A stretch of 64,000 bases of DNA. Origin: Aldrovandia affinis (taxonomy: Eukaryota; Chordata; Actinopteri; Notacanthiformes; Halosauridae). Numbering within the stretch: the first letter of the stretch is position 1; each line of letters opens with the position of its first letter. The translations under genes and the position numbers were made by a program. Positions 1 through 11,489 of this stretch are shown one piece after another. The stretch is from NCBI GenBank assembly GCA_029706075.1, contig JAINUG010000004.1, positions 1,795,047 through 1,859,046 of the forward strand, given 5' to 3'. A model generated the notes under the pieces. It made no database searches. It saw only the letters and a program-made list of their open reading frames with translations, and was not told the origin of the DNA.

Positions 1-362
1 CCGGTCAATCCTTATTTACAAAGATTGAGCTTGTTTTTTTGTTTGTTTTTTACCAGCATTGCTTTGCAACTTACTGGAAAAGCAGATCTGTCCTTCTCAT
101 CACTATTGTTGTATCTTCCTATCACCCTCCTGCAAATAAACGTATATTTAATAATAAATATAACTACAGTTTGTTTATGTATATATATATATATATAAAC
201 TACAGAATCAGGTTCCCCGTAAAGCATTATCTACCAAAGCCCTCAAGCATATCAAGTTTTAATGTGCTTGATCATATTTGCCTGCCATTTTGAGATCTGC
301 TTGGACGCGTGTCTTAAAACCTGTGTTGTGTTGTTTTGTGTGTGTGTTTCTGTATTTGGCAG
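1..362 (+). other. cspg4: cspg4 intron 1, 3' part
   Basis: Non-coding sequence upstream of the first recognisable exon. It holds a short (TA)n run near 180-197 and a T/TG-rich acceptor tract ending in AG at 361-362. The exon with the start codon and signal peptide is not in the window. Confidence 0.8.
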
Positions 363-526
363 TGTCTTACTTTGGGGACAGCTTCTGTGAGATACAAGCC
401 ATCCAGGATGTCTCCTCGTTCCACCTGTCACTGCAGTTCAAGACCAGCCGTCGCAGCGGTCTGCTTCTCCTGGCGGGCGGAGTTAGAGACTACCTGGTGC
501 TGGAGCTGCATAACGGGAGGCTACAG
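363..526 (+). CDS. cspg4: cspg4 exon 2: start of laminin-G domain 1
   Basis: First coding exon in the window for chondroitin sulfate proteoglycan 4 (NG2), a single-pass surface proteoglycan of glial precursors, pericytes and muscle lineages. The exon follows a TTTGGCAG acceptor, opens in phase 2 (two bases finish a split codon) and encodes 54 residues beginning SYFGDSFCEI. They align with the mature N-terminus and first laminin-G strands of mammalian CSPG4 (LLLLAGG, LELHNGRLQ). It ends exactly after a CAG codon at a GTGGGG donor. The reading frame continues leftward into intron 1, but that part has no homology and is treated as intron. The donor lies in a tandem repeat, described separately. 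Confidence 0.93.
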
Positions 527-575
527 GTGGGGATACTTACAGGTGGGGATAGTTACAGGTGGGGATAGTTACTAG
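521..575 (+). repeat. Tandem 16-bp repeat copying the exon 2 donor
   Basis: The exon 2/intron 2 junction CAG|GTGGGGATA recurs at 16-bp spacing, giving equivalent CAG|GT sites after bases 526, 542 and 558. Sixteen is not a multiple of three, so use of the second or third site would shift the frame. Confidence 0.85.
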
Positions 576-2028
576 TGGGATAGTGTAGAATTCCTGACTA
601 CAGGCTATGGCTATAGGCTGCTGAGGAGCAGATCCTCATTGCTGAACACTTTGATGGTGCCGTCAAACCAGGACAGGCGTATTTTCACTTATGGGGTACA
701 GGTGACAAATATAGGATAAGGGTACAGGTAACAAGGATAGTGGTGCAGTTGAAGAGTATATGGGTACGGTTGAGGTATATGAGGTAACAGGTAAAGGTAG
801 GTGTATGAGGTATATTCCAAAGGGACAATGAATGGTCATATTCATATCCAGCAAAAGAGATCTCGCCATTCACCCTAACATATTTGCAGCTTAAAGTTCT
901 TCTCCAAAGGAAAATGCTAATATGCGCAACAAACACCAATCATTGCACATCGGGTGAAAGAGCTGAAATAGCTGGTGGAACAGCTGAAATCAAAAACACA
1001 TTTTAACAGCTTAACTGTAATTTTCATTGACAATAACTGAATGTCTGAATCGTACCCATAAGAGTGTAAGATTGCAGTCGAGTCAGAGTGTTAGATCGTC
1101 GATGAAATCTTCTTAATAAACAGATTCGGTAATGCAAGGCATTAAAGAAATCCCTTTAGGGACCATACAATGAGGTTCAGAAAACAGAAATAAATTGCAT
1201 CACTTTGTTATGTTCAGTGACTGTCATTTCAGAATGAGGTTCCTGATGTTTTAATCCCCTGAATAAATGGGTTGACAGAATATGTAATGGGCAAAATTAG
1301 CATCAGATGTGCTGTCATGAACATTCGCTAAATTGGGTGCAATAAACAAAAACAAAACACAAAAATCAACAAAAGCTGAGCTGGCTTTGTTGCTTTGAGC
1401 GAATGCATAAATTCAACGTCTCCTCTGTCACAAGCATAAACACTATGAGAAACTCATGTGATATACAGTGAGCACTTTGGCACAAAATAACTGCCTTGCA
1501 TCATCCAGGTGGTGGTTCCACACTGGGGATTTACTTTATTTCATGTATTTGTTAATTTGTCAGGGACATAGCAAAAGCATTGTTACAATGTTAAAAAAAC
1601 AAGCATCAGATGCATTGCATCAAGTGTTTATAACCAAAGACTAACACCTGTCCCCAATAAACCACAGTATCAAAAATACAAACAGAACAAAACACATGCA
1701 AGAACATGTTAGAAAACGTTCATCCACTCAATACAACAAAATAGCAAATAAGAAAAAGAAAACAACTGTAAATAATGGTTAAATAAATATATGGATGGTT
1801 GAGGTTGGTAAGCCCCCCTCTGCCACCCCCACACCTCTCTTATTGCAAAATACTTTGAGACTCTTGAACACCATGAAAGGTTATTTGTGAATAAGCTTTC
1901 ATGGAATGTTATTCTAATGCTGAGAGGAAATCAGTCAGCTTTGTGATGTAATGATGAGGTAATCAGGCAGCATTGTGATGTAATGATGAGGTAATAATAA
2001 TCCCTTCTCTTCCCTTGCTGCACTCCAG
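527..2028 (+). other. cspg4: cspg4 intron 2
   Basis: Contains degenerate GGTA-rich tandem sequence at about 690-800. An A-rich stretch at about 1500-1790 resembles the reverse of an old interspersed repeat but cannot be assigned. A 32-bp duplication lies just before the acceptor. No open frame here resembles a protein. Confidence 0.75.
1929..1992 (+). repeat. 2 x 32-bp tandem duplication near the exon 3 acceptor
   Basis: Two copies of a 32-bp unit starting AATCAG and ending TGATGAGGT (1929-1960 and 1961-1992), with three or so mismatches. They end 36 bp before exon 3. Confidence 0.85.
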
Positions 2029-5000
2029 GTGCGGATGGACATGGGATCTGGCAAGGTGGAGCTGTTGTCCACCCTCAGCCTTCAGCTGAACAACCTGCTA
2101 GAGCACAAAGTGGTAGTGTCCCTGGAGGAGTTCCATCTGACCATGGTGGTGGACGAGCTTTACAGCACCTTTGCTAGTATACCCAAGACCCAGGACGTGC
2201 TCAACATCGACCTGGGCTTCTACCTGGGGGGCACAGGTGCCTTCAAGGCCCCCTTCCTGGATGGCTCCATCCCTCCACTGAGGGGCTGCATCAGCAATGT
2301 GAAGTTTGAGTCACACCGCTTTGATATCCTGAAGTCAGTGCCGACGTCGTGCCATGACACCAAGGAGGGCTGCAGCGGCGAGTTTGAGGCTGGTGATGGA
2401 GAGGCGACCAGCTTCATCAGCCCCAACTCCTTTGTCTCCTTCCCCACCTGGGGCGCGGCCGACACCCGGACTCTGGAGCTCCTCATGAAGACCACCATCC
2501 AAGATGCCCTCTTGGTTTTCCACGCAGGCCACCAAACAGACTTTTTAGCCGTGGCCGTGGCCGGAGGATACCTCAAAGGGGTAGTGGACCTTGGCAGTGG
2601 ACCAATCGTACTGGACAACCCCTTGGTGCAGTTGGACGATGACCAGTGGCACAGGATTAGGGTTCAGATCATGGAGAGCGCGTTCGAGTTGACTGTGGAC
2701 AGCCAGGCAATCTTAGTCCCTCTGAGCGGATCAGACAGCTTGGACCTCACAGGGAACCTGTACTTCGGAGGTATGGAGGCGAAGATGAAGGAAGTGTTCC
2801 AAGAAACTGGGGTCTTGACCCGCATGGAGGATGAAATCACCTCTGAGTCTTTCATTGGCTGTCTTGGAGAGATCAAGGTGAACAAGCAGGACAGGAGCCT
2901 GCAGCATGCCCTGGTGACTAAAGATGTTCATGTGAAATGCGAGGGAGAGGACTATGACTACTCCAGCTACTATGAGAGTTTTGATACGGTCACAACCACA
3001 ACCCCCATGGTGAGGGTCCAGTATGTTGATGTCAGCGCCAACGAGAGGCACTGCCACCCGACAGATGACACGCCGGAGATGTTCCGTAACGTCACCAAGC
3101 TGATTGACGTCACAACCTTGTACGTTCCCGAAGGTGGGGAGGCCTATTTTGAGCTACGCCACCTCAACCCTGCCCTGGACCTGAACAAGATGGGCCTCAG
3201 GCAGTCCCAGATCATATTCACCCTCCAGAATGACCCCTGGTATGGGCTGGTGGACATGAACACTAACAACAAGAGGACTAAGAAGTTCACCCTCCTCGAT
3301 GTGGTCAACAGAAAAATCAAGTACCTCCATGACGGCAATGAGAAGTACGGGGACCAGATTCAGCTGGAAGTTGTTGCTCTCGGTTCCAGCAACCTCCCCG
3401 ACTGCCTCAAAAACCCACACCAGTATGTCCTCCCAGTCGAGATCATCCCTGTCAACGATGTACCTCAGGTGAGCGGGGGCCACATCTCCATCACGCAGTA
3501 TGGCCGCACCCGTTTAGGCCCCGGGCTGATTAAGATTGTGGACTCCGACACGCGGTGTGATGAGCTGACAGTCACCATCACCTCTAAGCCTAATGCAGAG
3601 GAGGGCTACTTAGAGAACACCCAGCAACCGGGAAAGAACTTAGAGGAGTTCACCTGTCGCCAGCTGAGAGATGGGAACATTTACTATGTCCACCAAGGTG
3701 GGGCTGCAGCGGGGCTGGTCCTGCAGGTGTCGGACGGCCAGTCGGTCAGTCAAGCCACCGCTTTCGACCTGCTGACCACTCCCCCACAGCTGACTCTGGT
3801 GACAAACACCGGCATTCTCCTTCCACAGGGGGGTGCTGCTCCCATCAGGATCCAGAACCTGGCAGTGTCGGCTATACCCAGGAATGGGGATGTTGTGTAC
3901 AACGTGACGCAAGACCTGAGGTTCGGTGAGCTGCAGAGGCTGACGAGTGAAGGCGTGCCGAAGCAGGTTTCAACGTTCCGGCAGTCCGACCTGGAGAGGG
4001 ATGTGCTGAGGTACGTCAGCACGAACTCGGACGACCGCGAAGATATAGCAGTCGAGCTCGTTCGGTTCAATGTGCACCTAGGCCGGCTGACACTGCCGAA
4101 CAACACCTTTATCATTAAGGTCACGCCGTCCCTGATCAGAATGTCTTCGATAATCCCGCTTGAGATAGGAAAGGGAGGTGAAAAGTTGATAAAAGAAGAG
4201 CTTGTGGCCGTGTTGAAAGGAAAAAGCGTGGTTCCAGAGGCTGTGAAGTACACCATTGTGAAAGCCCCAGCTCTGGGCATTTTGCAGATGCTGGGCAGAG
4301 AGCTGGCAGAGGGGGACAGCTTCACACAGCAGGACCTAATGGACTCTTACCTCAACTACAAAGTGAGAGTCCGCAGAACCGCTGACATGGAAGATGAGCT
4401 CCAGTTTAGAGTCTCTGCAGAGAATCACTACTCACCTGTTTACAAGTACCCTATAAAGATCTTGGCTGACTCAAAAATCCCTGTTCTGACAAACGAAAGG
4501 CTCATGGTTCTGGAAGGTGGAGAGAACGTTCTGAACAAGGACTATCTGTGGGTCCAGACTCTGGACTCGACAGATTTTGTGTACAAGGTAACGGAGGACC
4601 CCAGGCATGGCCGCCTTATCAGGGAATCCCCAACGGGGCAGCCCCGGTTTGACGGCGCTATCAGAGTGTTCAGCAACGAGGATCTGCTCCTGAACCGACT
4701 TATCTACCAGCATGACGGCTCAGAGAACAGCGAGGACGAGTTCACCTTCCTCACGTTCAGGCCAGGGGAGGAGCAGGAAGCCATCAGCAGCATCTTCCTG
4801 ATAACTGTGCAGTCCAGCAACGACCATGTGCCCATCCGCGTGGTGGACAGGATCTTCAATGTAGCGCAGAATGGCCAGCGGCTACTGACCACCGATGACA
4901 TCTGCTTCAAGGATGAGGACTCTGGCTTCAACGACAGCCAGCTGGTGTACATACGTGCTGGCATCCTGTCGGGAAACATTGTGTCCACGTTGGACCACAC

Positions 5001-5568
5001 CCAGCCTCTCTTCCGTTTTACCCAGGCTGACCTGAGGGAGAAGAAGGTCCTCTTTCTCCATCACGGAGCCAACCGCGAGAAGTTCCAGCTCCAGGTCTCC
5101 GACGGCCTGCACAAGACCACCGCGCTACTGGAGATCCAGGCTAGCGAGCCCTACCTCCGTGTAGTGAACAACACTGGGGTCGTCATCAATGGTGGCAGCA
5201 CCAAGACCCTCAACACCAGCCTGCTGAGTGTTGAGTCCAATGCTGACATCAGGGACCCCAGCGAGATCAGGTATGAGGTGACGTCGCCGCCCAGTGATGG
5301 GGCTGTCATCGTCAGCGGGATAGAGGCCACCTCCTTCACACAAGAGGACCTCAGGAAAGGCGTGGTGTCCTATCAGCACCACGATCAAAGTCTGCGGTCC
5401 GAAGACTCCTTCGGGTTCACGATCCAGTCCAAGGGTCTCTCCGAGGAGGGCATGTTCAGGATCAAGATATTCAAGCAAGGCTACCGGTCGGAACCAGAAG
5501 TTATCACCAATGAGGTCATCATCTCCTACGAAGGGGAGCACACTCAGATCGACCAGGATCATCTCAGA
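2029..5568 (+). CDS. cspg4: cspg4 exon 3: laminin-G domains and first CSPG repeats
   Basis: Giant 3540-bp exon (exactly 1180 codons) between a CACTCCAG acceptor and an AGA|GTAAGT donor, both phase 0. It finishes laminin-G 1 (ends near RGCISNVKFE), encodes laminin-G 2 (about codons 125-300, ending IGCLGEIKVN), an acidic tyrosine-rich linker (EGEDYDYSSYYESFD), then about half of the CSPG repeats, with recurring PVND, EGGE, FTQADLR and VSDG motifs. The mammalian gene has a comparably giant exon 3. The codon before the first Met is GTG and is simply internal. The Ser-Gly known as the main chondroitin sulfate site in mammals falls in a segment that is absent here. The exon is GC-rich, and the long open frames on its complement are shadows. 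Confidence 0.97.
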
Positions 5569-7044
5569 GTAAGTCCACTATATTCCAGTTTTTTTTAGCT
5601 CAAATCATGTACCAAATGTACGAAAAGGTCTTTATTTCAGGGGGGGGGGCTTCTAGTACTAATGTTATGTTTCACAGCAATACAATTTATATCATATTAC
5701 TGTTGACAGTTTTCATTCCTCAGCTGAAATCAGTTTAATAGCTTCTCTCGTGCTTTACTGCAGTATTCAAATTGCGTAAAAGCAGATGTTTATAGATTTT
5801 GCAACCCCTTGTCAAATGTGGAATCTGCTCAATCACAGTCATAAATAATGGAGGTTACAAGTGCCTCTCTCTTCAGTTTCCCCTGATTTGATTCTCTGGT
5901 TTTTAATCAGCTGTATTCAAGCCAAAGTGTGTGTGTGGGGGGAGGGACCCCTTCAGACTCAAGCTACAATAATTTATTATGATTATTTTCACTCCATGTG
6001 AAAAATTAGTGCACTTCATTTGAAACAAGTCTATTCTTATCCATGTGGTTTTAATGGCATCATTAATTACTGCCAACCCTCTCATCCGGAACTCAACTGT
6101 AGGGAGACAGTCTTCAAGAGTACTAATTACCATATACCATGTTGATAATTAACTATTATCATAATTACCATATTTCTGTGCAATCACAATGTGTATCTAG
6201 CACTTTGTCATTTGCTTGGAGTCACAGTGCAGAGGTTATTGACAGTAGTTTAATGTGTAGGTAAAAATGAAAAAAAAAAAAGAACATAAACACTGTAGTG
6301 GGGCGGAGAGACTCAAACTCTTGAATAAAAAGATTACTTTTTTTTACTGTGTAAAATTCTACCATTAAAACGCCTCCAGTTACCCAAACCACATGATAGC
6401 TGCTCCAAAATATTTTAACTTGGTAGTCATAAATCTGTCTGCGTGCAAGAACGCATTGTATAATTTCTTTAAAAATAAAATCACACAAACAACAACGACA
6501 ATGAAAAAATAGGCAGCTTATTTTTTTGTTTACAACCTAATATTTTGCCTATATACGTGACATTTATTCTCCTGATAGCACTAAACCCTCCAGCCAATTT
6601 CCCGGGGTGAATTCCCAAGCCACATAGTTTATGCAACTGTGAACTTGTGACACAAAATATGCACTGTAACATGCCAAAAGATTAAAAAATGTAACGTGAT
6701 TGGAAATGGATCTCAGTGAACCCCATGTTCTTGGACACGGAATCTTACACATTTTCATACATCCAACCTAACATTTTCTGTTTGCGTTTAACCAACTTTG
6801 ATGCCCTTTTAGCTGCAGACCATTCACAAATCCTCTTTTATGACAGTCGTTTGTATGTTTTGAGAGAATGCTTGCTAGGTAATTAACTAATGCAATTAGC
6901 TAGTTAATTGGGATGCTCTGGGAGAATGCTTTGTAGGTAATTAGCTAATGGTAAGCAATTATCTAGTTAAACATAAACGTGTATGCCATGGACCGGGGCA
7001 CCGACCTAACTCTGAGAGACCACTCATTCTGTTGTCCATACCAG
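5569..7044 (+). other. cspg4: cspg4 intron 3
   Basis: AT-rich, with a G9 run at 5641 and several homopolymer A/T runs. An imperfect tandem duplication lies near the 3' end. No TE with recognisable ends was found. Confidence 0.75.
6864..6970 (+). repeat. Imperfect ~57-bp tandem duplication upstream of exon 4
   Basis: The unit starting GAGAATGCTT and containing GGTAATTA..TAATG and TAGTTAA occurs at about 6865 and again at about 6922. The second copy has small insertions. Confidence 0.7.
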
Positions 7045-7503
7045 GTGGAGCAGACAGACATCCTGCCGTCGGAGATGGTCTACACCCTCAAAGAGCTTCC
7101 CCGCCTAGGCCATGTTATCATGGCGACCAATGCCTCCACCCCGGCGGACTACGTTCGCTCCTTCTCCCAGAAGGATGTGAACCTCGGGCGGGTGCTCTTC
7201 ATAGCCGTCCCCGGTGCCACGGGCCTGGACGCCTTCAGCGTGGACGTCAGCAATGGCTTCACGGCGGTGGAAGGCCTGCGAGTGATGGTGGACGTTGTGC
7301 CGGGCCTGATCCCAGTGCAGGCCCGAAACCTCACCATGAGGGAGGGCAGTGGCGTGGCCCTGTCTCAGGACATCCTGAACATCTCACACCCCTTCTATGC
7401 CTCCGCCAACGTTGACTTTGTGGTTGAGACGCCGCCCCAGCACGGCAGCATCCGATACCTGGACGGAGACGAGGACGAGCTGAGCTTCTTCACCTGGGAC
7501 GAG
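7045..7503 (+). CDS. cspg4: cspg4 exon 4: CSPG repeats
   Basis: 459 bp (153 codons), phase 0 at both ends, acceptor CATACCAG and donor GAG|GTGAGC. Encodes ectodomain CSPG repeat sequence (SFSQKDVNLGRVLF, FSVDVSNG, VETPPQHGSIRYL) collinear with the mammalian protein after the exon 3 product. The start was set by the splice site; the ATGs upstream in the same frame are intronic. A GSG within REGSGVALSQD is one of the Ser-Gly pairs that could carry glycosaminoglycan. Confidence 0.96.
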
Positions 7504-7867
7504 GTGAGCGCCGGCGTTTACAATCACAATTTAGAACTATACAACTAGAGGCTGCAGGCAACCTCGGACGCTCCCAAGCCCTGTGCAACAATAAAAACTT
7601 CCACAAATCAAAAGGACATCACACTTAAAATGTGTTTGCCAAGTTTGGAGTGCATCTAACTTAACAAATCAAAAGGACATCACCCACTATCCAGAAGTGG
7701 TGTATCCCAGAGAGCTATGCGAACACTGGCTTAGGGAAAATAATTCTCACCAAGATGGCAGCGGAATATCTCGCTTCAGTGACAACGTGTATAAATGTAG
7801 ATGTAGATAAGCTGTCCCTAGATATCATATCAAAATACTGATGAAATCAGTAAAAGTGCATACATTT

Positions 7868-7930
7868 TGTACAGTTATATCATTTAGCAGACGCTCTTAT
7901 TCAGAGCACAAGGGCATTCCACTAATTGGG
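7868..7930 (-). repeat. SINE/LINE tail fragment
   Basis: Contains the conserved fish tail ATTTAGCAGACGCTCTTAT on the + strand, seen in fuller copies elsewhere in the window. Confidence 0.6.
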
Positions 7931-8149
7931 GTAAGACAGCATATCACATTAATAGCCGGTACGACTTAATTACAAAAATAGCAGCTAGGAGCACCCACAG
8001 AGCTACTAGGGTTAAAGGTAAAATGAGTTTATATATATACTGTATATATATAAGATATAGGTTAGGTTCCTATGTGATCCGTGTTGGAGAGGTGCTAAGG
8101 GGGAGGGATAGGAGACTGGGAGCCACCTGGAGAGGTGTCAGAAGGCTAG

Positions 8150-8430
8150 TTTAATTTGTATATTTCTATTGTGTTTATTACAGAGCACTGTCACAAAGAC
8201 ACTTTATGGAAAACAGAAAATATGAAAAGATGAAATACCAGGTCTGAACCTCCAAAAAGCCAGAAAGTCAGGCAAAACCTCCCCAGTGGGAAGAGAAAAA
8301 CACTCCAACAGTGGCAAGACAAAATTCCCCAGTGGGAAGAAATCTTATCTCGTTTTGAACACCACAAAATGTCAACATTGCCACAGGAGGTGAGATAGGC
8401 ACAGAGTGTCGATGGGCTGTGCAATGTTGA
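8150..8430 (-). repeat. Unclassified interspersed repeat
   Basis: Twice carries CCCCAGTGGGAAGA with GGCAAGACAAAA between. Read in reverse it resembles the '...GGGAGTTTTTCCTTGCCACTG' block near the 3' end of the LINE copy at 12.3 kb. Family uncertain. Confidence 0.4.
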
Positions 8431-8566
8431 ATTATTGCATAGAGGCCGGCAGAATAAACCTACACTGAAGATAATGAAGAGTGAGTCCCCTGTAGATCAG
8501 AACATTGGTTTGTGTGACATAAAAGTACAGGTGAAAAAGGTACTTCTGAGACCACACTCCTACATA

Positions 8567-9106
8567 CAGGTTACTGCCAAAATAAAGGAAACACAGGAGT
8601 AAATGAAGGGTTCTGATGGCTCTGTTATGGTGTACGGTGCATTTTGCTGGCATGGTTTAGGTCCACTTAACCCCTTAAGAGGGAAAGGTAAATACCAATA
8701 AATACAAAGCCATTCTGAGTTATTACCTTCATCCTGTAATGAAGCATTTCTATTCTGATGGCAGTGGTCTCTTCCAGGATGACAATGTCCCATCCACAGG
8801 GAATGAGTGGTCACTGAATGGTTTGATGAGCATGAAAACAATGTAAACCATATGCCAAGGCTGTCTCAGCCACTAGATCTCAACCCAATTGAACACTTAT
8901 GGGAGATTCTGGAGCAGCGCCTGGGACAGTGTTTACCACCACCATCAACAAAACACCAAATGATGGAATTTGTTGTGTTGCATCAGTAGAGTTCCGGACA
9001 CATAATCTATGCCAAGGTGCATTGAAGTTGTTCTGGTGGCTTGTGGTGGCTAATGCCATATTAGGACACTTTATGTTGCTGCTTCCATTATTTTGGCGGT
9101 CACCTG
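8567..9106 (+). mobile_element. Tc1/mariner-like element copy 1 (internally deleted)
   Basis: Begins CAGGTTACTGCCAAAATAAA and ends with the inverted counterpart TTTTGGCGGTCACCTG, flanked by TA on both sides (8565-8566 and 9107-9108), as expected for the IS630/Tc1/mariner group. It contains a transposase C-terminal remnant (about 8806-8990) with the DLNPIEHLWEIL block, which holds the third catalytic acidic residue. At 540 bp it is far short of an autonomous element. Two relatives lie at 16.76 and 46.37 kb. Confidence 0.85.
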
Positions 9107-9964
9107 TACATCCCTTCCTCTCCTTCATATTAATGAATTACTTTCTACCTCAATGTTTATGGTAACTGACTTTGCGCACCAAGGCATGCTAGTCCTTAGT
9201 CAGTATGGGTCCTGGCTGTTTCTGTTCATTGTTGGTGTACTTTGTGTGATTCGTTGTGGATTAGATACAGTGATATGTGTGTGTTCATAGCACCATGGTC
9301 CCTGTACAACAGGATCCCGCGCAGAGCTCAGCTCTAGAAATGAAAAGGTTGGCTCCCCGCCAGGCAGACTGAACACATCACGCGGCAGAGCAGAGCTTGT
9401 TATTCTCCTGTTATGAAGAGTCAAATGTGCACTTTGTCATTTTTTGCTTTTTCTGGCCTCCTTTGCAAGCTCTTTGGAAAAACTGAGGCTCGTGCTATAC
9501 TGCCTGGAGCCAAAACAATACGGGCCGTATATTTCTGTAATAACCCACACATAATAACACACAGTCTCTGAGCTTGTCTGCCCGCATCTTGTTCACTCAG
9601 AAACGCCGCTGTGTATTCCGGTGTTGAGCGCAAGAAGGAAATGTGATTCCACTTAATCTGATTATGTTAAGCATCCAATTTAATGGAAGTCACCTCCTGC
9701 TCTGAGCGTTTAATCTGGATAAGGATCTTGAGTTGGCCTCTCGACATGTAGAAATACTTTCTGATGTTTGTTTATGCAGTGGCAGCCGGGGTGCTAAGAT
9801 TAACTTCAGTAATATCTATTATTATCATGTCTATATTCGTGATGACCAGCTAGCACCAAATAAGGGATGGGGAGGGGGGACTGACCTTTAAACCAAGACC
9901 TTTAATAACCAATAGAATATGTAATAACTCATAACTCATAACAGTCCTGAACTTTAAAAACAAA

Positions 9965-10330
9965 ATAAAAAATTGTATTCCTCATTTTTCCTTTCTCCCT
10001 CAGTTTGGAATTGGCCAGTTTGCAACTGTACAGTGCTGTTGTCCCATCCTGCGGCCTCAGTTCAGGAGACAAGCGTAGAGGCCTGCAGTCAGCTACCACT
10101 CCAGCAGCTGAGCTGCGCAGTTACCGTGCCAGACTCTAGCGCCTAATCGATCAGAGGAGGCGCTATTGAACAATGAGGCGGAGAATGGCCTGTTGGCTGG
10201 CATCCCTGCCTGCTAGGGCAACACTAGAGCCTTCTATGGCCACTAGGGCCTCCTCCCACAGCTGGCATTGACACAGTCAAGAGTACTTCTGGAACAGAAG
10301 GACCATCACTGCCCAACTCAGTCCATTAGA
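9965..10330. repeat. SINE C-family copy (diverged)
   Basis: Shows the sequence order of the family seen at 27.2 and 40.6 kb: a T-rich 'TTTCTCCCTCAGTTTGGAATTGGCC' type start, a GC-rich body with CAGCTGAGCTGCGCAG, and GAGGCG..CAATGAGGCG and GCAACACT near the end. Divergence makes the boundaries approximate. Confidence 0.55.
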
Positions 10331-11489
10331 TTTGCGCAGTTCACACTGAATTGCTTTATATTCTAAGGAGGAGATCGGTTTACAGAAAACAATTTGTGGC
10401 AAATTATGCCATAATTCCTCCTTCTGCATGCTTCCCCTAAAAGCATTTTAGTTACAGTGGGGGGAAAATAAACCTAACTGTTTTCAAGTTAAAAACAGAT
10501 CTCCAGTTTCTGCCTTTATCCAATGGAATCATACACAGGAGTCAGCTGCTCATTGGAGATCCTTCTATAAACTGCTGCTCTTGCTGTTACACATGTAGAA
10601 ATATAACGTTCGTTGGGCTGTTCGTTCGGCCTCCTGTACTCACCTGGCCCCCATTGTATGCGCATTATGAATGGACTTTGCTTTTGCTCTCATGCAATGT
10701 CTTTGAAACAGAACAGAGCTACTGATTAAAGGCCACCGCATCGCAATGTGAATCAGCCGGGGAAACCTGGGAGCGATGTTGCTAAATTAAAGACGGATGT
10801 GCCTCGCTTGGACATAATTTGAGATTCTGGAGGCCTGATCATGCGGAACTCGCGGTTCTTCACCTGCGGTGAGACGTTCACGCATCAGGGACACACGGCC
10901 ATTATATCCGCAATCCGAGAGAGAGCCGTGCTTCGTACTCAACCTCTGATGAGTGCATTGCATGGGAACGGACACATCTGGACTGATTTTACACAGTGCG
11001 AGATGTTCGCGCGTGACAAATGATCGCTGCAGCCTGGCTCCATTCGCACTGTAAATGTCACCGTGAGAAAACGCGCTTGTTATTTACCATATTGAAAGCG
11101 CTGACTTGTTACCGCCGGAGGTTAAGACATTTGCGTCGTTTTTTGTGGATCTGTGGTCTCCTTGGTGTCTGTCAAAAAAGAAGAAAAAAAAAACTTTTGT
11201 ATAAATCAGCGCAAACTGACAAACTTATGGCTAAATAAACGATCTGAAAAAAATCCAACTGTCAGTGCTGTGAGATCAAAACTACAGAATGCAGCACACA
11301 CAGGCACACACACACAGTACACTTTATCAAAATGTTCAATCCTATCAGCCACAATGCAACTGTTTAGAATTCGTATTGCTCAACTGGGGGTAGTCAAATA
11401 AGTGGTCCAACATGACTACATCTCAGGAGGCTAAATGTGTACATAGTTGGAGGCCAGGGTTGCCAGTTTGAGGAAATTTCACAACAGGA

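Noticed and set aside
278-362. Upstream Met as the start of cspg4 with a hydrophobic leader (LCCFVCVFLYLAV)
   Set aside because: It looks like a signal peptide in frame, but the stretch is the T/TG-rich acceptor tract. Exon homology starts at the AG|TG junction, and the gene family has its leader in a separate first exon. A cDNA would settle it.
2220-5562. Long minus-strand and shifted frames opposite cspg4 exon 3
   Set aside because: Shadows of a GC-rich coding exon; none shows a known domain, and the sense frame is conserved with CSPG4.
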